A program made the position numbers and the translations under genes. Shown here in pieces: positions 23,856-34,700 of a stretch of 64,000 nucleotides of DNA. Within the stretch, counting starts at the first letter, position 1, and each line of letters opens with the position of its first letter. The notes under the pieces were generated by a model, which saw only the letters and a program-made list of their open reading frames with translations, ran no database searches and was not told where the DNA came from. Source of the DNA: Monosiga brevicollis MX1 (taxonomy: Eukaryota; Opisthokonta; Choanoflagellata; Craspedida; Salpingoecidae); the NCBI RefSeq assembly GCF_000002865.3, contig NW_001865039.1, positions 1,268,504 to 1,332,503 on the forward strand, read 5' to 3'.

Positions 23856-25713
23856 CTACGCTATCTTTTTGTCTGTTGTGCCATAGCGTTTGCTCTTCAG
23901 CTCCTTCTCCCAATCCTTGGCGGCATGACGATACAAGGCCATGGTGGCTCTGGCGTCCTCCACCGATGAGTGCTCGCCTGTCTGAATGCGCGTGCCTGGA
24001 GATGACGATAGCAAAATGGAAAACCGGTCAGGTAGGAATGCAGATATCGATCAATATCCCGGCCCATAGCCAAGCCAGGCGCCTCACCCAGCACCAGGTG
24101 CACCAGCTTGCGCAATCCAGGGCGTTTGGTTTTGGCCTACATGAAGCGACCACACAGGAGAATATCTTTGAGAGAGAACGCAACCAGCATGGTTGACGGA
24201 CCACGCTTTCATGTCTGCGATGGTCGCGGCCTGGGTGAGCTGATTGCACGAACCACTTTGTGAAAGGGTTCATACTGCGATGTATCGCGCGTGTGACGCT
24301 TGGGGTGACTCAGCAAGAGCACCTGTCGGAGTGACAGCAAAAACAACATCAACAAGAACATGCTTGTCAGAAGAGCCGTGTTGCAAGGCGCACGCGGCAC
24401 AGCAGCAAGAGTGAGTGAACAGACCTTCATGTCATGCTTCAGGTCGTGTCCAACCAGCACCTTGTTCTCCAAAAGTCGAGCCACCTTAGCCTGTGCCTCC
24501 TCAAAACTAGGGGCTGGGACCATGAACAGAATAAAAATTTAAGAAAAGGAGGAGCTTCCGTATGTGGTCTGCAGCTGTGTTCACATCAACGAGGCGAATG
24601 TGATGGCGATGGAGGCAAGTCGTACCACGAAGTAAATCTTGCTTGCGCACACCACTGACTTCCGTGCGATAGTCCAAAACCCGTTCCTTGGGACGAACTA
24701 CCATGGCAAAACACGAGGGAAAGCGGGGCACGGGTGGTGAGCTGGGCTTCTGTTTAGTCCATGGTCTCCAGGGGCAAGGGATAAAGTACCAAAGGTATCA
24801 AGAAGAACATCGCCATCGCGGTTGACCAGCGAAACGCGCGCCAAGAGATCCTTGGAACCCTCGCCGCCCACCATCTCGCAATCAATGGCCACATATTTAT
24901 CAGCCCTATTGACCTGCATTGGTGAGAGTGGCGCAGCACTGTCGCCGGTCAGGCAGAAAGGACAAGCGTCGACCGAAATACGCACCCGCGATGCCTCGGG
25001 CCCTCCTCAACAACGAGATCGGTAGCTGCCCCATCAGCCTTGATGGCCACGGTGGTGGTTACGGTGGCAGCGCCCGCGCCCGCAGTATGGGTCGCCTTGC
25101 TGGCTGCGACAATTTCCTGTTGTGCTGCTTCATCCATGTCCTCGAGAAACCAGGGTTGCGCCGGCGCAGCCGCGCCTTTGGCTGGAGCTCGTGCTTGGCC
25201 AGCCGGCTTGTGCGTCTTGCTTCGCTTACTTGGCGGACCGGCCATCACTCTGGCCGTACATGACAACCGCATCGGCAAGTGAGAGCGCACAGGCGTGCCA
25301 AACGGCAAACAATGAAACCTGGGACCTACTTCTCGAGGATGGCTTTATCACGCGACACCTGTTCCTTGAGCGCTGTCGGATCAGCGCCTGAAGCTGTTTT
25401 CTGTCCACATAACAGACGACCGAGTATGTGAGCAGGAGCGCATGCACATGGGCCAGCCACGGTCCGGTGAACGACGGATGCGGAGTGATGGTACCTGCAG
25501 AAGCTGGCGCCAGTTGGCCGACACAGAGCTGACCCCACCCTCTTCGAAGCGCTTCACGCTGGCATTGACAGCGCCCTTACCCCCCCGGGCTGCACCGCGC
25601 CCACGACCACGTCCACGACCTCGCCCACGCCCGCGACCGCGAACGCGACCGCGACCACTCTCACCCCCGGCTGGAGCACTGGTCTCGCCCGCATGTCCCT
25701 TGTCCTTGGCCAT
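23856..25713 (-). CDS. REXO4: REXO4-type RNA exonuclease (DEDDh family)
   Basis: This homologue of yeast Rex4/XPMC2 is a nucleolar 3'-5' exonuclease linked to rRNA processing. Nine exons join in phase: 25495-25713, 25330-25400, 24986-25249, 24790-24938, 24626-24697, 24425-24513, 24257-24322, 24088-24136 and 23856-23995. The N-terminal third is basic, with an RG-repeat block in residues 20-45, then a Lys/Ala-rich segment and PWFLEDMDEAAQQEIV. The exonuclease motifs follow: Exo I KYVAIDCEMVGGE, then VLDYRTEVSGVRKQDLL, Exo II VLVGHDLKHDMK, LSHPKRHTRDTSQYEPF, KRPGLRKLVHLVLG, and Exo III GEHSSVEDARATMALYRH with the catalytic His and Asp. The fourth exon uses an acceptor at 24939 that keeps phase. 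Start at MAKDKGHAG is the first Met of the frame. Confidence 0.93.
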
Positions 25714-25732
25714 CGTGTCGATGTCTCAAACA

Positions 25733-25772
<40 letters not shown>

Positions 25773-26125
25773 GCTCGACAACGCTTTTGTTTTGTGTCCT
25801 TTTTGTTGTTGTTGTTGAAATTTGGCTTTTGTTGTTTGTTTTTAGGATTTGGCTGCTGTGGAGGGAAAAGCAAGTTCCCTGTAGACACGACAGGGTGTAG
25901 AAGACAACTCCAGTCGGAGTGGGGCTGGCTCAGCGGCGATCAATTTGATCTCGCAACAAAGGACATAAGACTGATGCACTGCTGAAAGCCTCAATGAGAA
26001 TTAGAGGCAGAGGTATCCCTGACCCATGTGCGTCCACAAGAGCCGACTTACTACCTCAGCGCGAGTGCACACCGCCCAGCCACACCCAAAGATACATGTC
26101 CCTTTGCGCAGCCACTGATGGCTGC
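25714..26125. other. Intergenic region upstream of REXO4
   Basis: A (CA)n run of about 32 bases sits at 25738-25769, just upstream of the REXO4 start. The remainder is rich in tttgttg words and shows no exon. It also holds the 3' flank of the LIM-RhoGAP gene. Confidence 0.5.
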
Positions 26126-28619
26126 CTACAAGATGGCAATGCGCGCGCTGCTGGTTTCCAGCGTGGAGGACGCAATGCTCTGTGTGTCCGAGTCATGCTC
26201 AAACAAAACATCATAGTGGTCCACCACCATTTGCAGAACCTGGAAAGGGCATGGGTTGGAACAGCTGTGAGACACTTGGCCTTCCAAAAGACATTAAACG
26301 AGTCTTGCAAACCCACGAACCGAACGGGTTTTGGTCACTGGCAAGGATGGAAAGAGGGACATGCCAAGCGAAGTGGCCAGATTGAAGACATTCATCTTGT
26401 TTGTCTCGTCCGCCACGACCTGATGCAGGCGAACATGGCGAGTGAATGGCATGGTACCACCATGAAGACTGCCATCCTCATACGCGCTGCTGATGTTGAG
26501 AACAGGAAAAAGTACGAGAAGTCCCGCACTAGGAGATGATGCCCCTCTTTGTCGACCCTCATGGGCCCTGTGGCCTCTCCTACATTGACGTGTTCTCGAC
26601 TGGGCATTCTCAAAACTAGACCCACCTTGACAAAGAGAGCCGACAGCGCGCGAAGAAGCAAAAACTTGCTCGAGGCTTGCAGGTGGCGACGAGCTCGTGC
26701 TAAAGCGTGCGCCGAATGGAATACCATCAATGAGGTTGCCATCGGATGTGAAAGCGTATGCTGCGTGTTGGCTGGCTCACAACGAGAGGGGGTCTGGAGC
26801 AAGCACGCGAGCTAACCCAACGATGTGTTGGCCAGTGAGGTCGCCTCATAGAAGATCTTGGCCTCGGGTGCTGGAAACATTTGCTGGCGCACTATGAAAC
26901 AATGGCGGGTCGCGCGCGAGTGAGTGCACCTTGTCATGAATCTCCAGCGCGCATGAGGATTTGAATGGGTACTTTCGACTCGACGCACTTCGCATTTTCA
27001 ACAGACCCGCCACATCCTCAGCTGTCATGCCATATTCTTCAAGATTCACGTCTTGCCCTGGACAATTGAAGCGTGGTCCCAGGTGCCAAACGCAAGCAGT
27101 TGTGAGATCAGAGTCAGGCTACGTATGGCAAGCTATATCGTGTCTCGTGGTACCTTGGTTGAATCGTTCGTTGACGTCGTTGATGAGCTGGCAGAATGGG
27201 TTGTGCAAGTGCGTGACGAACCAGACAATCAAGTGTGAGTCTTCATCGAGCCATGCTTAAGAATTGGCAGGCACTTGCTGGCTTGGACGGGAACAAAGAC
27301 CAAAGCATCACAATCAATGCGTGAATCCCCCACCTGGGCGCGACCTGGAACGCGGAACAGGCCTTCGCTGCGAATATTGCTACGCACGCACAGTCAAGAA
27401 AGTGTGATGAGGCAAAAGCAACAGCGCAGTCCTGCAGCCGGCTCGTGGCGCCGAACGCCAATAAAACATACGATGGCTTGGAAAGCTGTTCGATGCATGC
27501 CGACACAACCGCAGGCACCGCATCGTGCTGGGCGATCGGGAGATCATCCATGGCCATGACCGAGGGTTTGCGTCCAACGCCCGTGAATGTTGAGCTGGAG
27601 TTGAGACTGGACGAGTGCATCACATCCTGTTCCTCGCGCAAGTCTGTTCCGTTTGGTGCCTCCGAATTTTGAGCGTGTGGAGATTGAGCCTCTGTCGGGC
27701 CTCGCTCGTTGCGGCATCGAACACAGCGAATCAGCGGTGGCGAAATCTCGCTATCTATGTAGAATTGTCCTTCGGAAGAGCCGCACACAGAGCAGGCCAC
27801 GCAGATCGGGTGCACAAACCCCTTGCTCCCGTAAGTCACCACCCGTTCGTCTAGAAGCCACAAGCGGGCACCGTTGAGTACCCATCATCCGGACTAACAA
27901 CGGCATGCAATAATGTTCAAAAGCCTGCTTCGTTGCCGGGCAGGGAGGGCCGCGCCTTTTTTTTAAAACACCCAGTACCATCTCCTTCCTTTGACGCCAA
28001 CCAAAGACAGGACATACGTAGGGCAAAGGCTGTGTCGCAGATGCCACATGTCAAGCAGTTGGCATGATACTTGGTTTTGCCCGTCGTCACAATCTACACA
28101 CGCGCCACCCGAGTTGCTTGTAAGAACGGTTACAACTCGTGAGCACGGCAGTCGGTGCCACGCCTCTATCCCTGCCTCGCCAGGCACCTACGCGCTCGCC
28201 CGGTGAGAGTTGGCCGTAGCATTTGCCACAGAAGCCGCCGACGCGCATTTCAAAGTGCTCTGGGCACAGTATCATGTCATCGACATGGTAGTATTCCTCT
28301 GTGTGGGAGGGACCAAGCGGGGTACGTGCAGCTGGGGTTGAGCTGCGGCATCTAGAGCAGGGATAAACTCGCGTGGACGGGGGTGAACGTACGGCGAACG
28401 TTCTCGTGGCAGATTTTGCAGACAAAGCATTTGGAGTGCCAAAATTTGCCATCGACATCAACGACGGGTGCATCTTGCTGCCGCACATCCCGATAGCATT
28501 TTTGACAGTCCTAGGGCCAATCAAGCAGATTGGAGCGTTCAGGGTACCGGCGCTTTGGGGTTTGTGTTGGGCGTGTGCGTACGTACAAACGGTTCTCGTA
28601 GCGAATTGAGGAATGACAT
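26126..28619 (-). CDS. LIM-RhoGAP fusion protein
   Basis: About a dozen exons, including 28587-28619 (tentative start MSFLNSLREPF), 28393-28510, 28192-28298, 28018-28093, 27472-27850, 27345-27379, 27154-27240, 26999-27057, 26822-26891, 26626 to about 26750, 26339-26419 and 26126-26239. LIM1 is complete: CQKCYRDV, FWHSKCFVCKICHENV, LCPEHF. LIM2 starts FCGKCYGQL and continues YHANCLTCGICDTAF. A further LIM half (GFVHPICVACSVC, ending CVRC) follows, so one exon between 27851 and 28017 may be unrecognised. The RhoGAP domain comprises AVVSACIEQLSKPS, SEGLFRVPG with the region of the arginine finger, GMTAEDVAGLLKM, LLRALSALFVK and DETNKMNVFNLATSL. It ends DHYDVLFEHDS. RhoGAPs speed GTP hydrolysis by Rho GTPases; the LIMs are protein-binding zinc modules. 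Fungal Rga1/Lrg1 share the LIM-RhoGAP plan. Confidence 0.82.
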
Positions 28620-29466
28620 GCCGCCGGAAAAGGTGCTCGATCGAGCAGCTGCAGATGGCAAAGATCGCCAGTGAGAAGCTGTGTGGCGCAGATCGCGGCG
28701 CAGATCGAGCCAAATGGCCCTCCCCGCTTGTCATTGAGCGATGACACATGTATATGCCCTTGCCCTGGTCGTCAGATTGGGTTGTAGCGTCGCCCAGACG
28801 CCGCCGCGGTCTGAACCCCCCAAGCGAGCATGGCAGGCCGACGCGTTTGTGCGCACCTTTTGACTGAGCGGACGAAAGAGTGGCCACCAGTCCAAAATGA
28901 AAAAAAAATAAAAAAGTTAAAAATCCATTTTCGCCAGTCAACGAACCCAGTGAGTGTGTGTGTGTGTGTGCGGACGTGTGTGCATTTGTCGATGATTTTC
29001 GACCTATTTTTCGGTAATTTTTGTCGACTGAGAGCAGGGTTGTCTCGTTGCGCTCTCGGTGCCGACATCCGTTGGCTCGACCCCGCATATGACTGACCCG
29101 GCTGCATGATTGCGCGCAGCGTCGTGCACTTGTTTGTTTCACTTCATTTGTGTTCATGCCGATGCACAAAACGTGAAAAAAAGTCGAAAAAGGGCTTCAA
29201 CGGTTCAATTCAAACAAGCGTTGGGTTCGATCCGTACACGAGATGAATTCTCGGTGCTGATGCAACAGATGAAGAGTGATACGGGAGTCGCATGCTATAA
29301 AGATTAATTACACGAACGAGCCAAATGAGCACACAGCAGTGGCGGACGGAATCACGCCACATTCTGGTTGGTGCGCAAAGGTCCAGTCCAAGCAGGACCG
29401 CATGAGCTGCCTTGGTTGGAGCGCGTTATTGCAAAACGAACGATTCACAGTAGATCGCAGACCTTG
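28620..29466. other. Intergenic region upstream of the LIM-RhoGAP gene
   Basis: Probable promoter and 5' untranslated region of the minus-strand LIM-RhoGAP gene, plus the 3' flank of the SH2-like gene. A long minus-strand ORF across 28087-29169 is a read-through of introns and this region. A (GT)n of about 16 bases lies at 28953-28970. Confidence 0.45.
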
Positions 29467-30417
29467 CTACAAGCCAGCATCATCGGAGTAGCGGAGACTC
29501 GAGGTCAGGGGCACGCGCAGCGGAGGTAGTGCGCGTACGCGAAGGTCAGTCACAAGTGCATCCAGATCGGCATAATGGTGCTGTAAAAAATAGCAACCGT
29601 AGGCATCGACTTGGATGGCCACCTGAACCACGTCATCCTGCTGTGCGCCCAGGTGCACGACAGAGAGGAAGAGCTGCAACTGGTCAGGATCGGCTGCCAC
29701 GGGGCTCAAGTGCACGAGGAAGGCACCCACAGGCACGCCAGGTCGCCCGAGCACAGCTTCCACCGTCGCTGGTGTCAGCAGGCCCGCAAAGTAGGGCAGG
29801 TCATACAAGCGGAGGCGGCGTTGCCAGCGGGTACGATTTCTTCGGGAGACAATGCTGCGGTTCAAGTTGCGGTCGCACACGCTCGAAGCCGCGGGCACAT
29901 ACTGCGGCGATGAAATGCACACGATGCGAAGGGGTCGGGCTGGGCTGACATCGGGCTGGTAGTCGAGACGAGCTACATCCACCCCTGACACCACGTCAGC
30001 TCGACTCGCATCGCTCCCGTGGTCGCTCTCGCTGCCGCAGCTGAGGTGGTCTGCGGGACCAGCTGGCACAGGGCACCGCCCTCGAGACCGAATAGCAGAG
30101 AGTCGTGCTTCCAAGGATCCAGGGCAACATGATTTGTGGTGTACACCGAGTAGGGCTGGCTGACTTTGACGTACCCGCAGCGCACTTAATACTGGACGCG
30201 CCACAAGTTCGTCTGTGGCACCTCGACCCGCCCACGAGAGCGGGCGGCGGCAGCGGGCCAGGGGCGTGGGATCAAATCTGACGCGGGGCGAAGGAAGGGT
30301 CGCGCTTTCATCGCGGCCAGCCACGTCATCGGGCATCGGACGCGTTTTCGGAAGACGCAGCGTAAAGCAAGGCTCAGCAAAGCTGTCCTGGCTGGACAAG
30401 CTCAACGCATCAGACAT
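29467..30417 (-). CDS. SH2-like domain protein, single exon
   Basis: One open frame of 316 residues. The N-terminal half is Ser/Arg/Pro-rich and probably disordered (MSDALSLSSQDSFAEP). The C-terminal 110 residues look like an SH2 domain: LPYFAGLLTPATVEAVL matches the aromatic and first helix, GVPVGAFLVHLSP the betaB strand, LQLFLSVVHLG betaC, VVQVAIQVDAYGCYFLQ betaD-F, and YADLDALVTDLRV the second helix. The Arg of the canonical FLVR motif, which binds phosphotyrosine phosphate, is His here (FLVH). So the fold may be kept while phosphotyrosine binding is lost or altered. Choanoflagellates are known to carry many SH2 proteins. The SH2 call rests on pattern only, and the stop is genuine in this frame. 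Confidence 0.55.
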   Translation of the reverse strand: MSDALSLSSQDSFAEPCFTLRLPKTRPMPDDVAGRDESATLPSPRVRFDPTPLARCRRPLSWAGRGATDELVARPVLSALRVRQSQPALLGVHHKSCCPGSLEARLSAIRSRGRCPVPAGPADHLSCGSESDHGSDASRADVVSGVDVARLDYQPDVSPARPLRIVCISSPQYVPAASSVCDRNLNRSIVSRRNRTRWQRRLRLYDLPYFAGLLTPATVEAVLGRPGVPVGAFLVHLSPVAADPDQLQLFLSVVHLGAQQDDVVQVAIQVDAYGCYFLQHHYADLDALVTDLRVRALPPLRVPLTSSLRYSDDAGL

Positions 30418-31702
30418 GAGGGCGGGAAGCAGGATTCACCCACACAGGCAAGCGCGCGGCGGGCAAGCTGAAGGAGAGAAAAAGAAAAGAAGAAGAAGGA
30501 AGAAGAAGGAAAAAAAAAGGATAGTCAAGTGGTCTCTTTTCCCGGGCGAGCAAAAAATGCCACCCCCACGTAACCGCAACAGCGACGATTCTGTATGAGC
30601 TGCAGTAGACGAAGCATTTTGCTCTGTGGCAGTCCACTTTGTGGTGGCTTTGCCTCGCTGGATGATAGTCGACAGTGGTGCGGAAATGCCGGCAGCGGCG
30701 GTGGCGGTGACTGGGTTGCTGGACAAAGACCATCTACGACCTGTTGCATGATGCTGGGTGGACTGTGTCGAATCACCCTTGGAACGAGGCGTGCCTCATC
30801 TCACAACCTAAACTGGCACGCACCGCAAGCAAGCAAGCCAAACGGTGCCATATCCTTTGTGCACCTCACCTTCATCTTTGACAGCGTGCACTCCAACAAG
30901 ATTCCTCTGGCCATGACGGCATGGTCAATCCAACCCTAAACCCGCCCAAGACCGAGAAGAACAATACAACCAGGACAACAACAAGAAAAAAAAAAAAAAA
31001 AAAAACCACGCTAGCAGGCAAGCCTCTGACCACACATACCACCACCCTAATCGTACGCAAGACACCACCGACGAATCAAGGCGTTTGAAAGTGGGATAGG
31101 CCACGGCCTTGAAAAGCAAGAAATTCCTACCATGCTTGCACCCCTGCTCGCGTTGACCTTTCAGTCAGCTCACCCAGGTCGCATCGCAACTGCGCATCCA
31201 TACCTGCAAGCAAGCACGTATGCACAAACCACAACAAACCGCAAACTTTACAAGACCATTATATCTGACATTCTGACATTAGTTAAGGGTGATTGTCACT
31301 GCGCTCGTGCGCTGGAAGTCGGTCCGTCGGGTCACTCAGTGTAACGACAACTTGACACGGCACGGCATTCGAGCAAACGGCAGCCGCTTCCTGCAGGTGC
31401 GCACCGGATAGGCACCACGTTCTTGGAGGGTATGCTGGGAAGAGTGGGAATGGAATTCAGAAGACTGGATGGATACCGTCCGTTTGCAACTGTGAGTCAT
31501 TCTTGTGTGCGCACTGTTCTCCTGCTTGAGTTTAGGTCGAGCTCGAAAGCGGCTGGTGTACACATCCCGATCAAAGAGCATGTCGTACCTTGGCCATATC
31601 GTGGCCAAGCTGTTGCTTGCGTGATTCTCTCTTGCCTTTTTTTTTTTTCCACCCACTTAGCAACGTCGCAGCGCCCCATCGATCGTGTTGTCGATCGACA
31701 CC
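30418..31702. other. Divergent intergenic region (SH2-like / SZT2)
   Basis: About 1.3 kb separates the starts of two divergent genes and should contain both promoters. It includes purine-rich AAG repeats at 30478-30522, an A19 run at 30985-31004 and a T13 run at 31637-31649 just upstream of the SZT2 start. No exon is supported. Confidence 0.5.
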
Positions 31703-34700
31703 ATGAGGTGCGTCACCACGCCGGCTCGTTCGCTCCCAGTGCATGCCAAAGCAATACCTCCTGTTCCAGCGTGCCGATCAGTCCCTGGCAGTACCACTTT
31801 GAGCCCTGGTCTTGATTCGGCACCATTGTGTTCTTGACCACTTCTTTCTAGTACCAGAGGCACGAATCCAGGTGGGCTAGTCGGCTCGACTGAGCCCACA
31901 TACGTGGTTTCAGCCTTGCAGCCGGGCTTGGACACAGACTACGATGCCCAGGCCTTATTTGCGCTCCAGCACTGTCTCGCCACTGTACTCAACGAAGACG
32001 ATGGCGATGAGGAACAGCTCTTCGACACCATTGAGGTAAGAATTCCATGCCAAGGCCCGAGTTCGTGCTTGAGCTGGAGATCCGCCAAGCCCCTGCGATG
32101 AGCATGGCTGACGCTCCTGCAGGGAAGGGGGCAAGTCAATACCCAAAACAGCAACACCAAAATGAAAGACCAAGCGAATCGACATCATTGCTCAACATTG
32201 TTGTCTTTGCGCCCCCTGCGACTCGCTCTCTCCAGCCCATCTATCAGAACCGCTTTCGCTTGAGTGCTAGGCAGGAGCGTAGCCCAGAGGCAAACGAGGC
32301 GACAGAGTTCAGATCAGGTCTTGCTGCTACATCACAGCGCACCGAGTTTGATCTCAATCAGCCTCGCACCCTTCATCTTGGTAGCAACATTGACTTGGGG
32401 GCTCTCAATGGTGCCCCGCCAATCCTGCCCCTCCCTGACTACCTCTTCCAAGCGCATGCCTACCGCCTCGTCATTTCCCTGGACGTCACCACGAGCATGG
32501 CTTGCGTTGACCTCAGTTCTGGCGAAGTGCTCTTGGATCGCATGCAAACCATCCTGCGTGCCTTCCTGACCAAACTCGTGGCACAGACCCCGTCCAGTGC
32601 CTCACCCACGACCGACACGAGCAACAGGGGCTCAACCGCCCCCGAGACCTCCCCTAGCAACCTGCCTGCTCTACACCTTACTGTTCTTGTCCAGTCCCAT
32701 CCGCAGCTACAGCCCCTGCACTCGGTGCGCACCATCATCCAAGATAACGCCTTGACGCCAGACACGCTGGAAGACATCCTACAGCGCATTGCAACAGAGC
32801 TCTGCGTCATTGAGCAGACGCTCTCCGAGGCTGGTGGCCCGATTCCCGAGCCTCCACCCTTGCCTTTGCAACCCGAAATGTCCAAGCGCGTTTTTGATCA
32901 TCCCCGGACCTCTAAAATTGTGCGCCAAGCCGTCCCTCTTACCCTTTCTGAAGCTCAACGTGATAATTCCTTCAGCAAAGCCCTCCGTAACGGCCTCTTT
33001 GCCCTCTCCTTGCTGCCTGACGAGGCTAGCCCGGTTCTGATTGTACTCACAGACGGCTGCGTGTCCATTCCGTCGCAAGAGGTCCTGGACACGGTCTTCT
33101 CGCGCTTTCAAAACCTTTCAGCGCGCGGTGTTTTTGTCCATGTTGGGGACACGGCCTCCAATTGCGACTTTGGCCGCATGCCGGATTCAGAGCTCATTGA
33201 ACATCTGGCGCACGCAACTGGTGGTGTTGTCATAACTGGCGATGCCGTGCTCAGCGAGGCCACTGACACATCAAAGCAAGTGCCTTTACCATGGTGCAAC
33301 AATGTCCAACGCGCCGTCTTTTTGCGTTCGTACCATGCGCTCGCGGTCCCTTCCGATCGTAAACAGAGCAGCACCATGCCGATTCCAGAGGAGATTATGC
33401 ACCTGCTGCCCCTCAAATCAGACGAGACCACGTCCGTACCCTCCTTTGCTGCCCTTCATCTTGAAGCACAACCCCTTACGCGCAAAATCAAATCCTATGT
33501 TATGGCAACCAACATTCAGCGGTACGAAATACGCTCATGCTCGCTGTGTGCACATCGGTGTGCCGCAAATTCGTTGTTGGTGATGTCAACACTTACACTC
33601 TGGTCATATGTGATGTGATCGGGCCTCATGTAGGGTTTTCGAGCACCGCATCCGTCAAGGCTTCCGGATCTCTCACGTATGTTGCTCGCTCCCGTCAAGC
33701 TCAAAGGCAATGCCCTCGGGTCCTGTGCTTTCCACTCCGTCTGGGATCTAGTCAAGTATTGACTTTACAGGCTTGGCCTCACCAAGTGCGGCCTGAACGA
33801 TAGCTGGATATTGATCTGGGTCATCGGCGTGCTCGATATGCCGCCAAAAGCCACGGGCCACCGCCTTTGAACAAGCTGCCGGAAGATTATTTGGCAGTTG
33901 TGATGGAGCTTGCGTACAAAGAAAATGTTGTGATAAGTGCGTCCGTTTTCATGTGCCCCTGATGTCTGCTTCCTTTACGCTGCTTGGTTTGCATGCACAA
34001 AAGAAGCGTGGCGACGCATGGTATCGGGCCCAGAACGCTGAGTGCACTTCCTCACCCTCGATGACCCTGCTGCTCTGCCAGTCTGCACTCTGATGGCGCG
34101 CTTGTCAACCATGTTGGGTACCGCAACGTCCACCGATACGCCCGCCTTTACTCGCGTGCGGTAAGTTTGAATTTCAGTATCGATGGATCTTTCAATCTGA
34201 GTCAAAGCCCTTCAGGTGATTGTCGAAGCATGTGTGTATTGTTAACACTGCTGCCTTGGCCTCTGTTTGAATTGCATGGAGCCGTCTACAGATTCCAGAT
34301 CCGAGCAACGCACGACTTTCACCACCTGGTTCATCAGGTGTCCAATCAAGCAGGTGCTCTATCTGCCAAGGACACCAAGCTTGCTACTGCCATTCAGCTC
34401 CTTAGTCACCTCAACGGCCTGGAAAGCAGCGACCAAAAACTTGTCTTTTTCCAATCGTATACCATGGTGCCCGAAATCCTTACCCCAAAACCCGAGGTGA
34501 GACTCATGGTCATCTTGATTCTTGTATCCTCTCGATTATCCTTCTTTTTGCGAGAGGACACGGCTTCTGCTTGCCTGGCCCTGCCAACATCTGATGCGAT
34601 TCGGTGCATCTCGAACATGTGAAGGCCTTGTCGCGGTCCTCCGCTTTGTTCATCCGCACGGCCACGGGCGAACTACAACTGCCTGAGAGTGTGGCTGCCC

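Noticed and set aside
28087-29169. 360-residue minus-strand ORF
   Set aside because: It reads through introns and the upstream region of the LIM-RhoGAP gene; the LIM exons use other frames with proper splice sites.
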